A DNA stretch of 64,000 bases from contig JAIOYW010000001.1 of assembly GCA_021740915.1 (NCBI GenBank), positions 1 to 64,000 on the forward strand. The letters run 5' to 3'. Of the stretch, positions 38,822-48,600 are shown piece after piece. The translations under genes were made by a program, and so were the position numbers. The number at the start of each line of letters is the position of its first letter. Position 1 is the first letter of the stretch. The stretch comes from Ignavibacteriales bacterium. GTDB lineage: Bacteria; Bacteroidota; Ignavibacteria; Ignavibacteriales; Melioribacteraceae. Under the pieces are notes generated by a model. The model was not told the DNA's origin and did not search any database. It saw nothing but the letters and a program-made list of their open reading frames with translations.

Positions 38822-40061
38822 ATATCAGATATTTCCTTCTTAGTTCATTAAAATAAATTAATCCCTGGTCCCAACTTTTGAAAATACTTTCCGGAGAATC
38901 CTGTTCCCTGACCGAATCTGATAAGCCACGACTTCCGTATAATCTGACTATACTATTTTCACGGAATAGAAAGTCATTAGGATAGAGTTTGGCAATTGTT
39001 GAAATTATCTTTACACCTAATTCAACTGGTCTAAATTGTTTCCGATCCTTGATAACGATCTCAATACCATAACATCTTTGTGATTTATATTTAGGATTTA
39101 CAGCCATTCCCGGAATTTCTTCCGGAATAAATTCGGCGGGTAAATACTCTAATCCATCATTTTTAAAATTATTCAGGCTTGAGATCAAATCTGAAGATTT
39201 TATATAGGGAGCCCCGATTTTTAAAAAAGGAGTATTCGTCCCACGACCCTCAGAGATATTTGTACCTTCAATTAGACACAATCCGGGATATACGATCGCA
39301 GTTTCAAGATCTGTCATATTAGGGGAGGGCTTAACCCATGGCAATCCACACTGATCAAAATAATAATCGCGTTTCCAGCCTTCCATCCGGATAACGATGA
39401 GTTCGGTTTTATTTCCTGTTTTTATTTCAATCTCATCCTTGAAATAGAGGGATAGTTCACCAACTGTCATCCCATGTCTGATAGGCAGTTTAGTGATACC
39501 GACAAAAGACCTGTGAGCATCTTCGAGAACAGAGCCTTCCACCTGGATTCCGCCGATAGGATTTGGCCTGTCAAGAATAATAATCTTTTTGTGATTTTCT
39601 GACGCAGCCTCTATCGCATAATATAACGTTGAAATATATGTGTAAAATCTTGCACCAACATCCTGGATATCAAATATCAGGATATCAATATTCCCCAACA
39701 TTTCCGGCGTTGGTTTTCGATTTTCACCATACAGAGAGAAAACTGGAATACCTGTTTTTTGATCTTTCCCGTGAGAAATTATTTTCCCGTCAGCATTGTC
39801 TCCCCGAATACCATGCTCCGGACCGAAAAGAGCAGTAATGCTAACTCCGTCAATTTTGATGAGAGAATCCACGAGGTGAGAACCGTCCCGAAGTATTGCC
39901 GTGTGATTAGTTACAATCCCAAGTTTTGCTCCCTTCACGTACCTATTGGGGGCGGATAAGAGCATGTCAGCGCCTGTCCTGACAAAATCATTGTATTGTC
40001 CGTTGCACCCTGAATTAAAAGCGAAGAAAAGTATAACAAATAAAAAGATAAAAGATTTCAT
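38814..40061 (-). CDS. DUF1343 exo-beta-N-acetylmuramidase-like lipoprotein (NamZ family)
   Basis: About 415 residues with a signal sequence and lipobox-like NSGC (Cys about 18). The DUF1343 hallmarks are GIVTNHTAILRDG, LFGPEHGIRGD, GIPVFSLYGENRKPTPEML, DIQDVGARFYTYI and GTNISEGRGTNTPF. Characterised members (NamZ of Bacillus subtilis, GH171) release MurNAc from the non-reducing ends of peptidoglycan fragments. The frame opens at 40112, but the ATG at 40061 overlaps the upstream NUDIX stop as ATGA and gives a correct lipoprotein signal, so I use it. It sits with housekeeping genes rather than other cell-wall enzymes in its own operon. Confidence 0.9.
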   Translation of the reverse strand: MKSFIFLFVILFFAFNSGCNGQYNDFVRTGADMLLSAPNRYVKGAKLGIVTNHTAILRDGSHLVDSLIKIDGVSITALFGPEHGIRGDNADGKIISHGKDQKTGIPVFSLYGENRKPTPEMLGNIDILIFDIQDVGARFYTYISTLYYAIEAASENHKKIIILDRPNPIGGIQVEGSVLEDAHRSFVGITKLPIRHGMTVGELSLYFKDEIEIKTGNKTELIVIRMEGWKRDYYFDQCGLPWVKPSPNMTDLETAIVYPGLCLIEGTNISEGRGTNTPFLKIGAPYIKSSDLISSLNNFKNDGLEYLPAEFIPEEIPGMAVNPKYKSQRCYGIEIVIKDRKQFRPVELGVKIISTIAKLYPNDFLFRENSIVRLYGSRGLSDSVREQDSPESIFKSWDQGLIYFNELRRKYLIYE

Positions 40062-40597
40062 TTCATAAGCCTTTTTGCAATTGTCCAGCTTGCGATTGTC
40101 ATTCCGTCCCACAATTCTCCGGTAGCTATCATCTTATCAACTTGTTCAGGCGCAAAAACATGATTCTCAGGAAACTCAGGTTCATCGCCTTTCAGAGGCG
40201 ATTCGTAAAGATTCATTGCAATAAATACAGAACAAATCTCATCCGCCACTCCGTTATAAGGGGCAAATTCGCCTGCTTTGATGATCTTCTCTGCTGAAAA
40301 ACCTGTTTCTTCCCTAAGTTCTCTTATGGCTTCTTCATTAGGAACGCCACCAGTTTTTATACCGCCGCCGGGAAATTCTAAACTTGTTTTTTGAAGCAGA
40401 TATCTGAATTGAGAAACTAATAAAACTTCAGAGTTACTTAGTAGAGGGATTATCATAACAGAACCCGGAGTATGCACATAGTGATACTCCGAAGTTCTAT
40501 TTTGATCAATATAAAAATGGTCAATTTTATAAGTCCAGAAATCGTTTTTGAAGAGAATGTTCTCTCCCTTTTTACTCCAGAGCTTATCGAACATCAA
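40058..40597 (-). CDS. NUDIX hydrolase, ADP-ribose pyrophosphatase-like
   Basis: A 179-residue protein with a full Nudix box [23 protein letters not shown] (glycine, then Glu, REL, EE as required for metal binding), preceded by LEFPGG, typical of nucleotide-sugar/ADP-ribose pyrophosphatases. The substrate is probably ADP-ribose or an NDP-sugar. It overlaps ndk upstream by 4 bp and namZ-like downstream by 4 bp, so translation is coupled across all three. Confidence 0.88.
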   Translation of the reverse strand: MMFDKLWSKKGENILFKNDFWTYKIDHFYIDQNRTSEYHYVHTPGSVMIIPLLSNSEVLLVSQFRYLLQKTSLEFPGGGIKTGGVPNEEAIRELREETGFSAEKIIKAGEFAPYNGVADEICSVFIAMNLYESPLKGDEPEFPENHVFAPEQVDKMIATGELWDGMTIASWTIAKRLMK

Positions 40598-41025
40598 AAA
40601 CCATTCAGCTCAAGCAATTCTTTTCTGGAAAAGAAATGAGCAATTTCGATTGCAGCATTTTCATCAGAATCAGAACCGTGAACAATATTTTCACCCATAC
40701 TATCTGCATATAATTTGCGGATTGTCCCAGGTTCAGCATTGGCAGGATTAGTTGCACCAATAAGTTTGCGGAATTCCGCAACGGCATTATCTTTCTGTAA
40801 AACTATCGGAACACATGGTCCTGAGGTCATAAAATCTACTAATTCACCAAAGAAAGGTCTTTCTTTGTGAACTTCATAAAAACCCGAAGCGGAATCTTTA
40901 TTCAATTTAACCATTTTCACCGCAAGTATTTTAAATCCTGCTTCATTTATTTTCGAAACTACTTGTCCGATCAGGTTTTTCTTAACGCAATCCGGTTTAA
41001 GAATTGCAAGCGTTCTGTTGCTCAA
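40594..41025 (-). CDS. ndk: Nucleoside diphosphate kinase
   Basis: A 143-residue protein, normal NDK length. N-terminal [11 protein letters not shown] is the conserved start and NIVHGSDS contains the phosphorylated active-site His116. It transfers gamma-phosphate from ATP to NDPs. It lies 13 bp after sucD, a pairing that makes sense if the succinyl-CoA synthetase forms GTP, which NDK can exchange for ATP. Confidence 0.97.
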   Translation of the reverse strand: MSNRTLAILKPDCVKKNLIGQVVSKINEAGFKILAVKMVKLNKDSASGFYEVHKERPFFGELVDFMTSGPCVPIVLQKDNAVAEFRKLIGATNPANAEPGTIRKLYADSMGENIVHGSDSDENAAIEIAHFFSRKELLELNGF

Positions 41026-41038
41026 ATTACTACTCCGT

Positions 41039-41920
41039 TTATTTTTTGATTTTATTTAAAGCTTTTTGCATGGTGATGCCAATTTCAGCAGGGGAATCAA
41101 CAACATAAATCCCGGCTTTTTTCATCGCTGCCATTTTTTCAGAAGCAGTGCCCTTACCCCCAGAGATAATTGCTCCAGCATGACCCATTCTGCGGCCCGG
41201 AGGTGCTGTTTGTCCAGCAATAAATCCAACAACGGGTTTTTTTACATGTTTTTTGATATACTCAGCCGCCTCTTCCTCTGCTGATCCTCCAATTTCACCA
41301 ATCATTACAATTCCTTCAGTATCAATGTCCTCATTGAATAGTTTAATGATATGAATGAACTGTGAACCGATGACCGGGTCACCACCGATGCCGACGCAGG
41401 TAGATTGCCCGATTTTCAGATCTGATAATTGCTTTACTGCTTCATAAGTTAATGTTCCACTTCTTGAAACTACACCAACTTTTCCTTTCTTATGAATAAA
41501 TCCAGGCATGATACCAATTTTAGCCTTTCCGGGTGAGATAATACCGGGGCAATTTGGTCCGATAAGTCTGATTTCTTCATCTCTGATGGCATCATATACA
41601 GTGACCATATCTTTTGCAGGAATACCTTCGGTGATACATACGATAAGTTTTATACCAGCGGAAGCTGCTTCAAGAATAGCGTCTGCAGCGAAAGCAGGGG
41701 GGACGAAAATTGCAGTTGCTTCAGCTTTTGTGGCAGATACAGCTTCAGCAACAGTATTAAAAACCGGAATTCCATTAAACTCCGTACCTCCTTTACCAGG
41801 AGTAATACCGCCGACTACATTTGTCCCATACTCAATCATTTGCTGTGTATGGAAACTGCCTTCACTTCCGGTAATTCCCTGAACAATTACTTTTGTCTTT
41901 TTGTCTAAAAGAATACTCAT
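41039..41920 (-). CDS. sucD: Succinyl-CoA ligase (ADP/GDP-forming) subunit alpha
   Basis: A 293-residue TCA-cycle subunit that makes ATP or GTP from succinyl-CoA. Visible are the CoA-binding [48 protein letters not shown] and the phosphohistidine loop RRMGHAGAI. The length matches the family. The beta subunit gene sucC is not adjacent and not in the window, so it must lie elsewhere. The ATG is preceded by AAGGA at about 6 nt. It is the first gene of a five-gene minus-strand operon; its promoter lies in the 378 bp gap upstream. Confidence 0.97.
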   Translation of the reverse strand: MSILLDKKTKVIVQGITGSEGSFHTQQMIEYGTNVVGGITPGKGGTEFNGIPVFNTVAEAVSATKAEATAIFVPPAFAADAILEAASAGIKLIVCITEGIPAKDMVTVYDAIRDEEIRLIGPNCPGIISPGKAKIGIMPGFIHKKGKVGVVSRSGTLTYEAVKQLSDLKIGQSTCVGIGGDPVIGSQFIHIIKLFNEDIDTEGIVMIGEIGGSAEEEAAEYIKKHVKKPVVGFIAGQTAPPGRRMGHAGAIISGGKGTASEKMAAMKKAGIYVVDSPAEIGITMQKALNKIKK

Positions 41921-41983
41921 GATTATCCTTAGATTTTAAGTGTTTTCAACCTTTAAAATATAAAAAATCCCGTTCTTAAACTA

Positions 41984-42006
41984 TGCTCTGATAAAAAATC
42001 AGAGCA
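41984..42006. repeat. Perfect palindrome in sucD leader
   Basis: Arms TGCTCTGAT and ATCAGAGCA (9 bp each) are separated by five A. No T tract follows on either strand, so a terminator is unlikely. It lies 64 bp upstream of the sucD start and could be an operator or a leader hairpin. Confidence 0.5.
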
Positions 42007-42254
42007 ATTATCCGGCATTTTGGAAGATGAAAACTGTTCGAATAACTTCAAAATCATAATGAAAAAAACTCAAATAGTTGGTTAATTATTAGGTTAAAGC
42101 AAAAACCAGAGACTAGATAATATTGAAATCTGGTATTATGCACATAGAAAATTAAGTTTTGATGATAATGCTCAAAAGGGAGTATTTTCAGAAGAACTAC
42201 TCAAATATAAACGTTTTATTTTTCAAGTAAGTTTAAAAGAAACAATACTTTTTA

Positions 42255-42262
42255 TATATTTG
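42255..42262 (+). promoter_or_regulatory. Possible Bacteroidetes-type -7 element
   Basis: TATATTTG matches the TAnnTTTG -7 consensus of FCB-group promoters and lies 37 bp before the ATP-grasp start. A TTG at the expected -33 distance is not visible, so this is weak. Confidence 0.3.
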
Positions 42263-42298
42263 TCCAAATAAATCGCATTTCAAATTTTACCAGACTAA

Positions 42299-43291
42299 AT
42301 GGATAATACAATGAAAAAGATAGGAATTCTTTTTGGGCAGGAAAATACCTTTCCAAAGGCTTTTATTGACAGAGTAAATTCGAAAAAAATAAAAGGAATT
42401 GAAGCAGAATTTGTGCAGGTTAATAAAGTTATTCAGGGTGAAGCGACAGATTATGCTGTCATAATAGATAGAATATCACAGGATATACCATTCTACAGAA
42501 CATTTCTTAAAAATGCATCGCTTACTGGCACCGCTGTTCTCAACAATCCTTTCTGGTGGACAGCAGATGACAAATTTTTTAATAATGCGCTGGCAACCAA
42601 GATAGATGTAGTGGTTCCAAAAACTGTTATTCTTCCATCTCACCAGCATCCGGATAACACGAATGAGATGTCAATGAGAAATTTAGCATATCCCTTAGAT
42701 TGGGAAGGCATATTCAGCTACATTGGTTTCCCGGCTTTTTTTAAGCCTTTCGCAGGCGGCGGATGGAAAAATGTTTACAGAGTTAATGGTCCTGATGAGT
42801 TTTTTAAAGCTTATCATGAGACCGGACAACTTGTTATGATGCTTCAGGAAGAAATTGAATTCACAGAATACTTCAGATGTTATTCAATTGACCGGACAGA
42901 TATAAGAATTATGCAGTATGATCCAAAACAGCCACATCATCTTAGATACGTTCGGAACCCAAAACCCGTGGAAGCAAAACTTTTAAAAAGGATTGAAGAA
43001 GACGTATTAAAAATAAATAACGGACTCGGGTATGATTTTAATACTGTTGAATTTGCTGTCAGGAATGGGATTCCATATGCAATAGATTTTTGTAATCCTG
43101 CACCTGATGCTGACATTAATTCAGTTGGTGAAGATAATTTTGAGTGGGTAGTTGAAGCGGCTGCAAATATGGCGATACGCCGAGCTAAAGCTCAGAAAGC
43201 GGGTCAGAACAATCTTACATGGGGAGATTTCATTACCTCATATGCTTCGAATAAAAAAATTAAAGCGAATAAAAACAAAAATAAAGTGTGA
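42299..43291 (+). CDS. ATP-grasp domain protein (RimK-like)
   Basis: A 330-residue cytoplasmic protein. ATP-grasp features are FPAFFKPFAGGGWKNVYRV (ATP-binding lysine and glycine loop), LMMLQEEIEF-like strand (VMMLQEEIEF), and metal-binding FNTVEFAVRNGIPYAIDFCNP near the C-terminus. The tail is Lys/Asn-rich. Such enzymes join a carboxylate to an amine through an acyl-phosphate. ATG 42311, with GGAT upstream, is an alternative start that removes four residues. Its stop overlaps a GTG start of the next gene, which encodes another carboxylate-amine ligase; a third ligase-like gene follows. Substrate unknown. Confidence 0.78.
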   Translation: MDNTMKKIGILFGQENTFPKAFIDRVNSKKIKGIEAEFVQVNKVIQGEATDYAVIIDRISQDIPFYRTFLKNASLTGTAVLNNPFWWTADDKFFNNALATKIDVVVPKTVILPSHQHPDNTNEMSMRNLAYPLDWEGIFSYIGFPAFFKPFAGGGWKNVYRVNGPDEFFKAYHETGQLVMMLQEEIEFTEYFRCYSIDRTDIRIMQYDPKQPHHLRYVRNPKPVEAKLLKRIEEDVLKINNGLGYDFNTVEFAVRNGIPYAIDFCNPAPDADINSVGEDNFEWVVEAAANMAIRRAKAQKAGQNNLTWGDFITSYASNKKIKANKNKNKV

Positions 43292-43293
43292 TT

Positions 43294-44400
43294 ATGGAAT
43301 CCGGAAAGTTATTCTCAATAGGGATTGAAGAGGAATTTCAAATTATTGATCCCAAGACCCGCGAATTAAAGTCTCATATACAGCAGCTTCTTGATGAAGG
43401 CAAAATGGTTTTGAAGGAGCAGGTTAAAGCCGAGATGCATCAGTCAGTTGTCGAAGTTGGCTCAGATATCTGCTATACCATTCAGGATGCTGAAAAAGAG
43501 GTTAGAAAACTGAGGAAAAGCCTGGCAGAGGTCGCAAAGCATCAGGGACTGGTTGTTGGTGCAGCAGGGACACATCCATTTTCGCGGTGGGAAGACCAAA
43601 GAATAACTGACCACCCAAGATACGCCGGAGTCGTTGAAGATATGCAGCAGGTAGCCAGAGCAAATTTAATATTTGGTCTGCACGTGCATATTGGATTAGA
43701 TGACCGCGAAACCGGTATTCAGATTATGAATGCAGCACGTTATTTTCTGCCGCATATTTTTTCACTCTCGACTAACTCTCCATTCTGGAAAGGACGTAAT
43801 ACCGGATTTAAATCATATCGGTCAAAAATATTTGACAGATTCCCACGTACAGGTATTCCGGACCATTTTCAAAGCTACCAGGAATTTGAAAGTTATGTTA
43901 ATCTTTTAATAAAAACCGGTTGTATCGATGACGGTAAAAAAATATGGTGGGATATTCGTCCTCACCCATATTTTAATACTGTCGAATTCAGAATTTGCGA
44001 TGTCTGTATGCTCGTGGAGGAAACAATTGCCATTGCTGCGCTTATCCAGGCAATTGTTGCGAAACTGTATAAGCTTTTAAAACAAAATCTCGGTTTCCGC
44101 CTTTACAGAAGACTACTTATTAATGAGAACAAATGGCGTGCGGCAAGATATGGTCTGGAAGGAAAAATGATCGATTTTGGAAAGAAAATTGAGATCCCTA
44201 CCAAAGATTTGTTGAAAGAACTTCTTGATTTTGTTGATGATGTTGTGGATGAACTCGGAAGCCGGGAAGAGATTGGGTACATCTATAAAATGCTTGAGAC
44301 AGGAACCGGAGCAAAGAGGCAGCTTCAGATCTGGGAACAGACACAAGACCTCAAAGCGGTTGTAGATTTTATAGTTGAGCAGACAAACAGAGGGCTATAG
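43294..44400 (+). CDS. Carboxylate-amine ligase, glutamate-cysteine ligase type 2 (YbdK) family
   Basis: About 369 residues. GCS2 motifs: FSIGIEEEFQIIDP at the N-terminus (metal/ATP-binding glutamates), VVEVGSDICYT, GAAGTHPFSRWEDQ, ARANLIFGLHVHIGLDD, and DIRPHPYFNTVEFRICDV. E. coli YbdK makes gamma-glutamylcysteine weakly; most family members have unknown substrates. The frame also allows a GTG start at 43288 that overlaps the previous stop (GTGA); I chose the ATG two codons later. Five bases separate it from the third ligase-like gene. Together the three genes suggest stepwise formation of a small peptide or modified amino acid. Confidence 0.87.
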   Translation: MESGKLFSIGIEEEFQIIDPKTRELKSHIQQLLDEGKMVLKEQVKAEMHQSVVEVGSDICYTIQDAEKEVRKLRKSLAEVAKHQGLVVGAAGTHPFSRWEDQRITDHPRYAGVVEDMQQVARANLIFGLHVHIGLDDRETGIQIMNAARYFLPHIFSLSTNSPFWKGRNTGFKSYRSKIFDRFPRTGIPDHFQSYQEFESYVNLLIKTGCIDDGKKIWWDIRPHPYFNTVEFRICDVCMLVEETIAIAALIQAIVAKLYKLLKQNLGFRLYRRLLINENKWRAARYGLEGKMIDFGKKIEIPTKDLLKELLDFVDDVVDELGSREEIGYIYKMLETGTGAKRQLQIWEQTQDLKAVVDFIVEQTNRGL

Positions 44401-44405
44401 TTCAA

Positions 44406-45578
44406 ATGATTCCTGATATCCGAGAAAAATACAACACAGGTTTTAATCAGTCGGGTTATGATAAATTTATTGACGATATTCAGAAAAGTACAGGTGGTCT
44501 GCTTGATTTCAAGATCTGTGAAACACCGCTTTTTATTGATAAGAGTTTTAATGAAAAACTAATCTCTGCCTGTGACGAGATAATAGGGCAATTGACGCTG
44601 CCCGAATTTACACAACATTCTGCAAATTCGGTACCTGTGGGGCTACATGTTCCATATGAATCCGACCATCCTCTATTCCTTCAGATCGATTTTGGAATAG
44701 TCCGTCAGGATGGGGATTTTATTCCTCAGTTGATCGAACTTCAGGGTTTCCCAAGTCTATATGCATATCAATCCTTTCTGGATAAGATGGTAAGAAAGCA
44801 TCTATGGATACCGGAAGGATTCGACACTTTCTATAATAACCTCGATCATAAAAAATACTCCGAATTACTTTCTTCAGTTATTCTGAACGATCACGATCCT
44901 AATGAGGTTATTCTTCTTGAGATTGATCCATGGAATCAGAAAACAAAGATTGATTTTTTTCTTACAGCACAGATGACCGGAATCTCCGTAATTGATCTGC
45001 TGGATGTAAAAAAAGAAAGGGATAAATTGTTTTATGAAAAAAATGGTAAAAAAATTAGGATTAAACGTGTTTATAACCGCGTAATTTTTGATGAGCTAAG
45101 TAGAAAAGAAATTTCGCCCAATTTTAATTTTACTGATGATCTGGATATTGAGTGGGCAGGGCATCCCAACTGGTTCTTTAAAGTGAGCAAGCATACGCTG
45201 CCATATCTGAAAAGCATATACTCACCGGAAAGTTTTTTCCTTGATAAAATTAATCTGAAAGAAATTCAAGTTTCTGATTTTGTTCTAAAACCATTATACT
45301 CTTTTGCTGGCAGTGGTGTGAACATTGATCCTGATATTGATACATTGCTTTCCATTAAAGATAAACAAAATTATATCCTTCAGAAAAAAGTCAGTTACGA
45401 ACCAGTTATTGAGACACCTGATGGATTTTCGAAAGCAGAAATTCGTATGATGTTTATATGGAAGGATAAACCGACACTTGTTAATAATCTTTTAAGAACC
45501 AGCAAAGGCAAAATGATGGGTGTTGATTTTAATAAAGGGAAAACCTGGATTGGCTCCAATATCGTTTATCATCCATAA
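44406..45578 (+). CDS. ATP-grasp-like ligase, unknown function
   Basis: A 390-residue cytoplasmic protein. The C-terminal half carries ATP-grasp-like features: FVLKPLYSFAGSGVNI (lysine plus glycine loop), NYILQKKVSYEPVI (linker strand with glutamate) and EIRMMFIWKDKPTLVNNLLR (metal-binding strand). The N-terminal half (about 1-250) contains GLHVPYESDHPLFLQIDFGIVRQDG and IELQGFPSLYAYQ, which I do not recognise beyond resemblance to circularly permuted ATP-grasp proteins. It closes the three-ligase operon and is followed by a 69 bp gap with no terminator-like hairpin. Confidence 0.65.
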   Translation: MIPDIREKYNTGFNQSGYDKFIDDIQKSTGGLLDFKICETPLFIDKSFNEKLISACDEIIGQLTLPEFTQHSANSVPVGLHVPYESDHPLFLQIDFGIVRQDGDFIPQLIELQGFPSLYAYQSFLDKMVRKHLWIPEGFDTFYNNLDHKKYSELLSSVILNDHDPNEVILLEIDPWNQKTKIDFFLTAQMTGISVIDLLDVKKERDKLFYEKNGKKIRIKRVYNRVIFDELSRKEISPNFNFTDDLDIEWAGHPNWFFKVSKHTLPYLKSIYSPESFFLDKINLKEIQVSDFVLKPLYSFAGSGVNIDPDIDTLLSIKDKQNYILQKKVSYEPVIETPDGFSKAEIRMMFIWKDKPTLVNNLLRTSKGKMMGVDFNKGKTWIGSNIVYHP

Positions 45579-45647
45579 ACATACATTCATTTTAGTATTG
45601 AATATCAATTATTCCGGTATTAGATTGTCAAATAAAGATTTGCTCTT

Positions 45648-48600
45648 TTGTTCCATAAACTCCTTTTAACATCTTTCTTCCTGTTCCTTTTTATTGTGCA
45701 GGAAACAAATGCTCAGCAACCGATAATCAATTTTTTTGAATCGGATACATTCGCAATAAATTTCCAGAATAAATACTTTATTCAAAAGAATACGATTATT
45801 GCGGGCAGTGAAGAAATTATTCTTCGAGGTAAAAGCTTACATCCACGCGACTATTCTTTTGACGTTATTAATAATTGCTTTGCTCTAAGCGATACTTTGA
45901 ATTATTCGCTATTTGATTCATTAATAATAAATTATAATTACTTGTTCACGACCTTAAAAGGCGAATACAAAAAACGCATCCTGATTAAAGAGATTATTGG
46001 CGGAAAGGACACTGTTTACACATCATCCGCTGCAAGAGTCAATTTATCAAATGAAGATATTTTCGGTAGAGATATCCAGAAATCCGGTACTCTGGTGCGG
46101 GGTTTTACTGTCGGGACAACACGTGATTTCACGTTAAATAGCGGTTTGCGGCTTCAGATGGCTGGTAAACTATCCGAAAATATAGAAATTGTGGCTGCAC
46201 TGACTGATGAAAACACGCCCATTCAGCCGGAGGGAAATACTGAGAGGCTTGAAGAATTAGACAAAGTATTTATTGAAATAAGGCATCCAAATGCTATTGG
46301 CACTTTCGGTGATTTTGAAATCGGCGAGAAGGCTGGGGAGTTTGCAAGAGTCAACAGAAAATTACAGGGCCTAAAAGGCGAAGCTATTTTTGAGGGTCAA
46401 AGGGGAATATTTTCGCTTGCCGGAGCCAGAGGTAAATATAATTCTAATAGCTTCAGCGGTCTTGAAGGTGTGCAGGGGCCTTACAGACTTTACGGAGCAA
46501 ACAATGAAAATGATATAATTGTAATTGCCGGCAGTGAAAAAGTGTTCGTAGATGGTGAGGAGATGAAAAGAGGCGAACAGAATCAGTACACTATTGAATA
46601 CTCAAATGCTGAGCTGACTTTCACTCCATCAAAATTGATAACCTCCGCGAGCAGGATAACCGTTGAGTTTGAATACACCGATCGCAGATACAACAGGAAT
46701 TTTTTAGGCGGGAGTTATTCAGGTGAAGTTATCAAAAATAAAATGAATGTTTTCGTAAATTACTTCAGAGAGGGCGATAATGAGAACAGTCCGATTGATC
46801 TTTTTCTCAGCGAGAACGATATCTCTGCGCTCGAATCTGCAGGTGACGATAGAATTAAGGCATCAAAAAGCGGTGTTTCTCAGGCACAAGCGGATTCAAA
46901 CGGCATTTTTCGAGGAGTTTACACAAAGGTTGATACATTAATCGCCGGGGAGAATTTAAGTTATTACAAATACGCACCAGGAACTCCTGATGCTATTTAT
47001 AATGTCGAGTTTACATATGTCGGAGAAGCCAAAGGTGATTATGACAGAATTACTTTAGGCAATTATGAATTCAAGGGGAAAGGATATGGAGGTTATCTTC
47101 CGGTGAAATTTTTACCTCTTCCTGAATTAAAACAACTTGGTTCAGTCGGCTTTGATATAAAGCCATTTAATTTTCTGGAGGTTCAAGCCGAATTAGCTGC
47201 TAGCTCTTATGATAAAAATAATTTTTCGTCTCTTGATGATGGGGATAATAATGGATTTGCCGGAAGTATTTATATTAAGTTTTCACCGCAAAATATGAAG
47301 TACAATAGCAAAGATCTCGGCAAAATTACATTAGATTACAGAAACAGGCAGATCGATAAAAGATTTACGTCATTAGACAGATTTAATACAGTGGAATTCG
47401 ACAGAGATTATAATTCGCAGAACATAGAAAAGTCATATCAATCACTTCAGGAAACCGGATTAAGGTATCAGTTGGGGAATGCCATTGATTTTACAAATAA
47501 GTACGGTTTACTTAGGACAGGCAGTTTAAGATCTGACAAATTCCAATCGGGCTTGAGATACAATTATCCGGATTTTGTTCATGCAAACTATGATATTGAT
47601 TTTGTGAAAAGCACAGCGGGTGATCTTAACTCCTCATGGTTGAAGCAGAGAGGAAGAACCAGTATCGAATTTCTTGGACTAACACCCGGCTTTGAGTTCA
47701 GTAATGAAGAAAGAAAAGAAAATAGAAATCAGGATTCTCTTAATTCGACAAGTTTCCGATTCAGCGAGATAAGTCCCAGTCTTTTGTACGAAGGTATAAA
47801 AGGTATAAGTATTTCGGGCGCTTATTCAATGAGGAATGACTACAGCACGAATTCTGGATATTTTATAAAGGAATCGGATGCTAACACTGCTAAATTAGAC
47901 TTTAGATATTCCGGAATTGAGGAAATTAACACCAATTTATCGGTTACACGCAGGGAAAAATACTTTACACGTTTTTTCCGTGAAAAAGGATATTCCGATA
48001 ATATTACGATACTGATTAAAAACCAATCGAGATTCAGGTTTTTTAACAGTGCAATCGATGGAGATCTTTTTTATGAGGTTCAAACACAGAGGACCGCAAA
48101 ATACGAACGGGTTTTTCTTAAGGTACCAAGAGGTACCGGCAATTATTTGTACTTAGGCGACCTAAATGATAATGGCGTTGCCGATGAATATGAATTTCAG
48201 CTTACCACATTTGACGGCGAGTTTATCCTTACTACAATACCTACAGATGAACTTTTCCCGGTTATCGATTTAAGGACAAACACACGCTGGCGCATTGAGT
48301 TTGAAAAATTTAGAAATGACCTGCCTTTTAAAAACATTCTTAAACTGTTCTCAACCGAAACCGTTTACAGGATCGAGGAAAATACAAAGGAAAAGGACAC
48401 CAAACAGATATATTTTCTGAATCTCTCAAGATTTCTGAGTGATTCCAACACTGTCAGAGGAAGCATTTACTTTCAACAGGATTTGCATCTTATGAAAAAC
48501 GATCCCGAATTTTCACTTCGTTTAAGATATACGCAGAGAAGGAGTCTGAATCAATATTCTAATGGTCCCGAAAAATCATTCTATAAAGAACGTGCCCTTC

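Larger units (their letters stand above)
41921..42298. other. 378 bp intergenic region between divergent sucD and ligase operons
   Basis: AT-rich region that must carry promoters in both directions. It contains a perfect inverted repeat (41984-42006) and a TATATTTG box (42255-42262). I found no credible protein-coding frame or RNA-gene signature in it; the long middle part (about 42010-42230) shows nothing recognisable. Confidence 0.6.

Noticed and set aside
41508-41882. 124-codon open frame on the plus strand
   Set aside because: Lies wholly opposite sucD, whose family motifs are unbroken; no independent evidence of coding.
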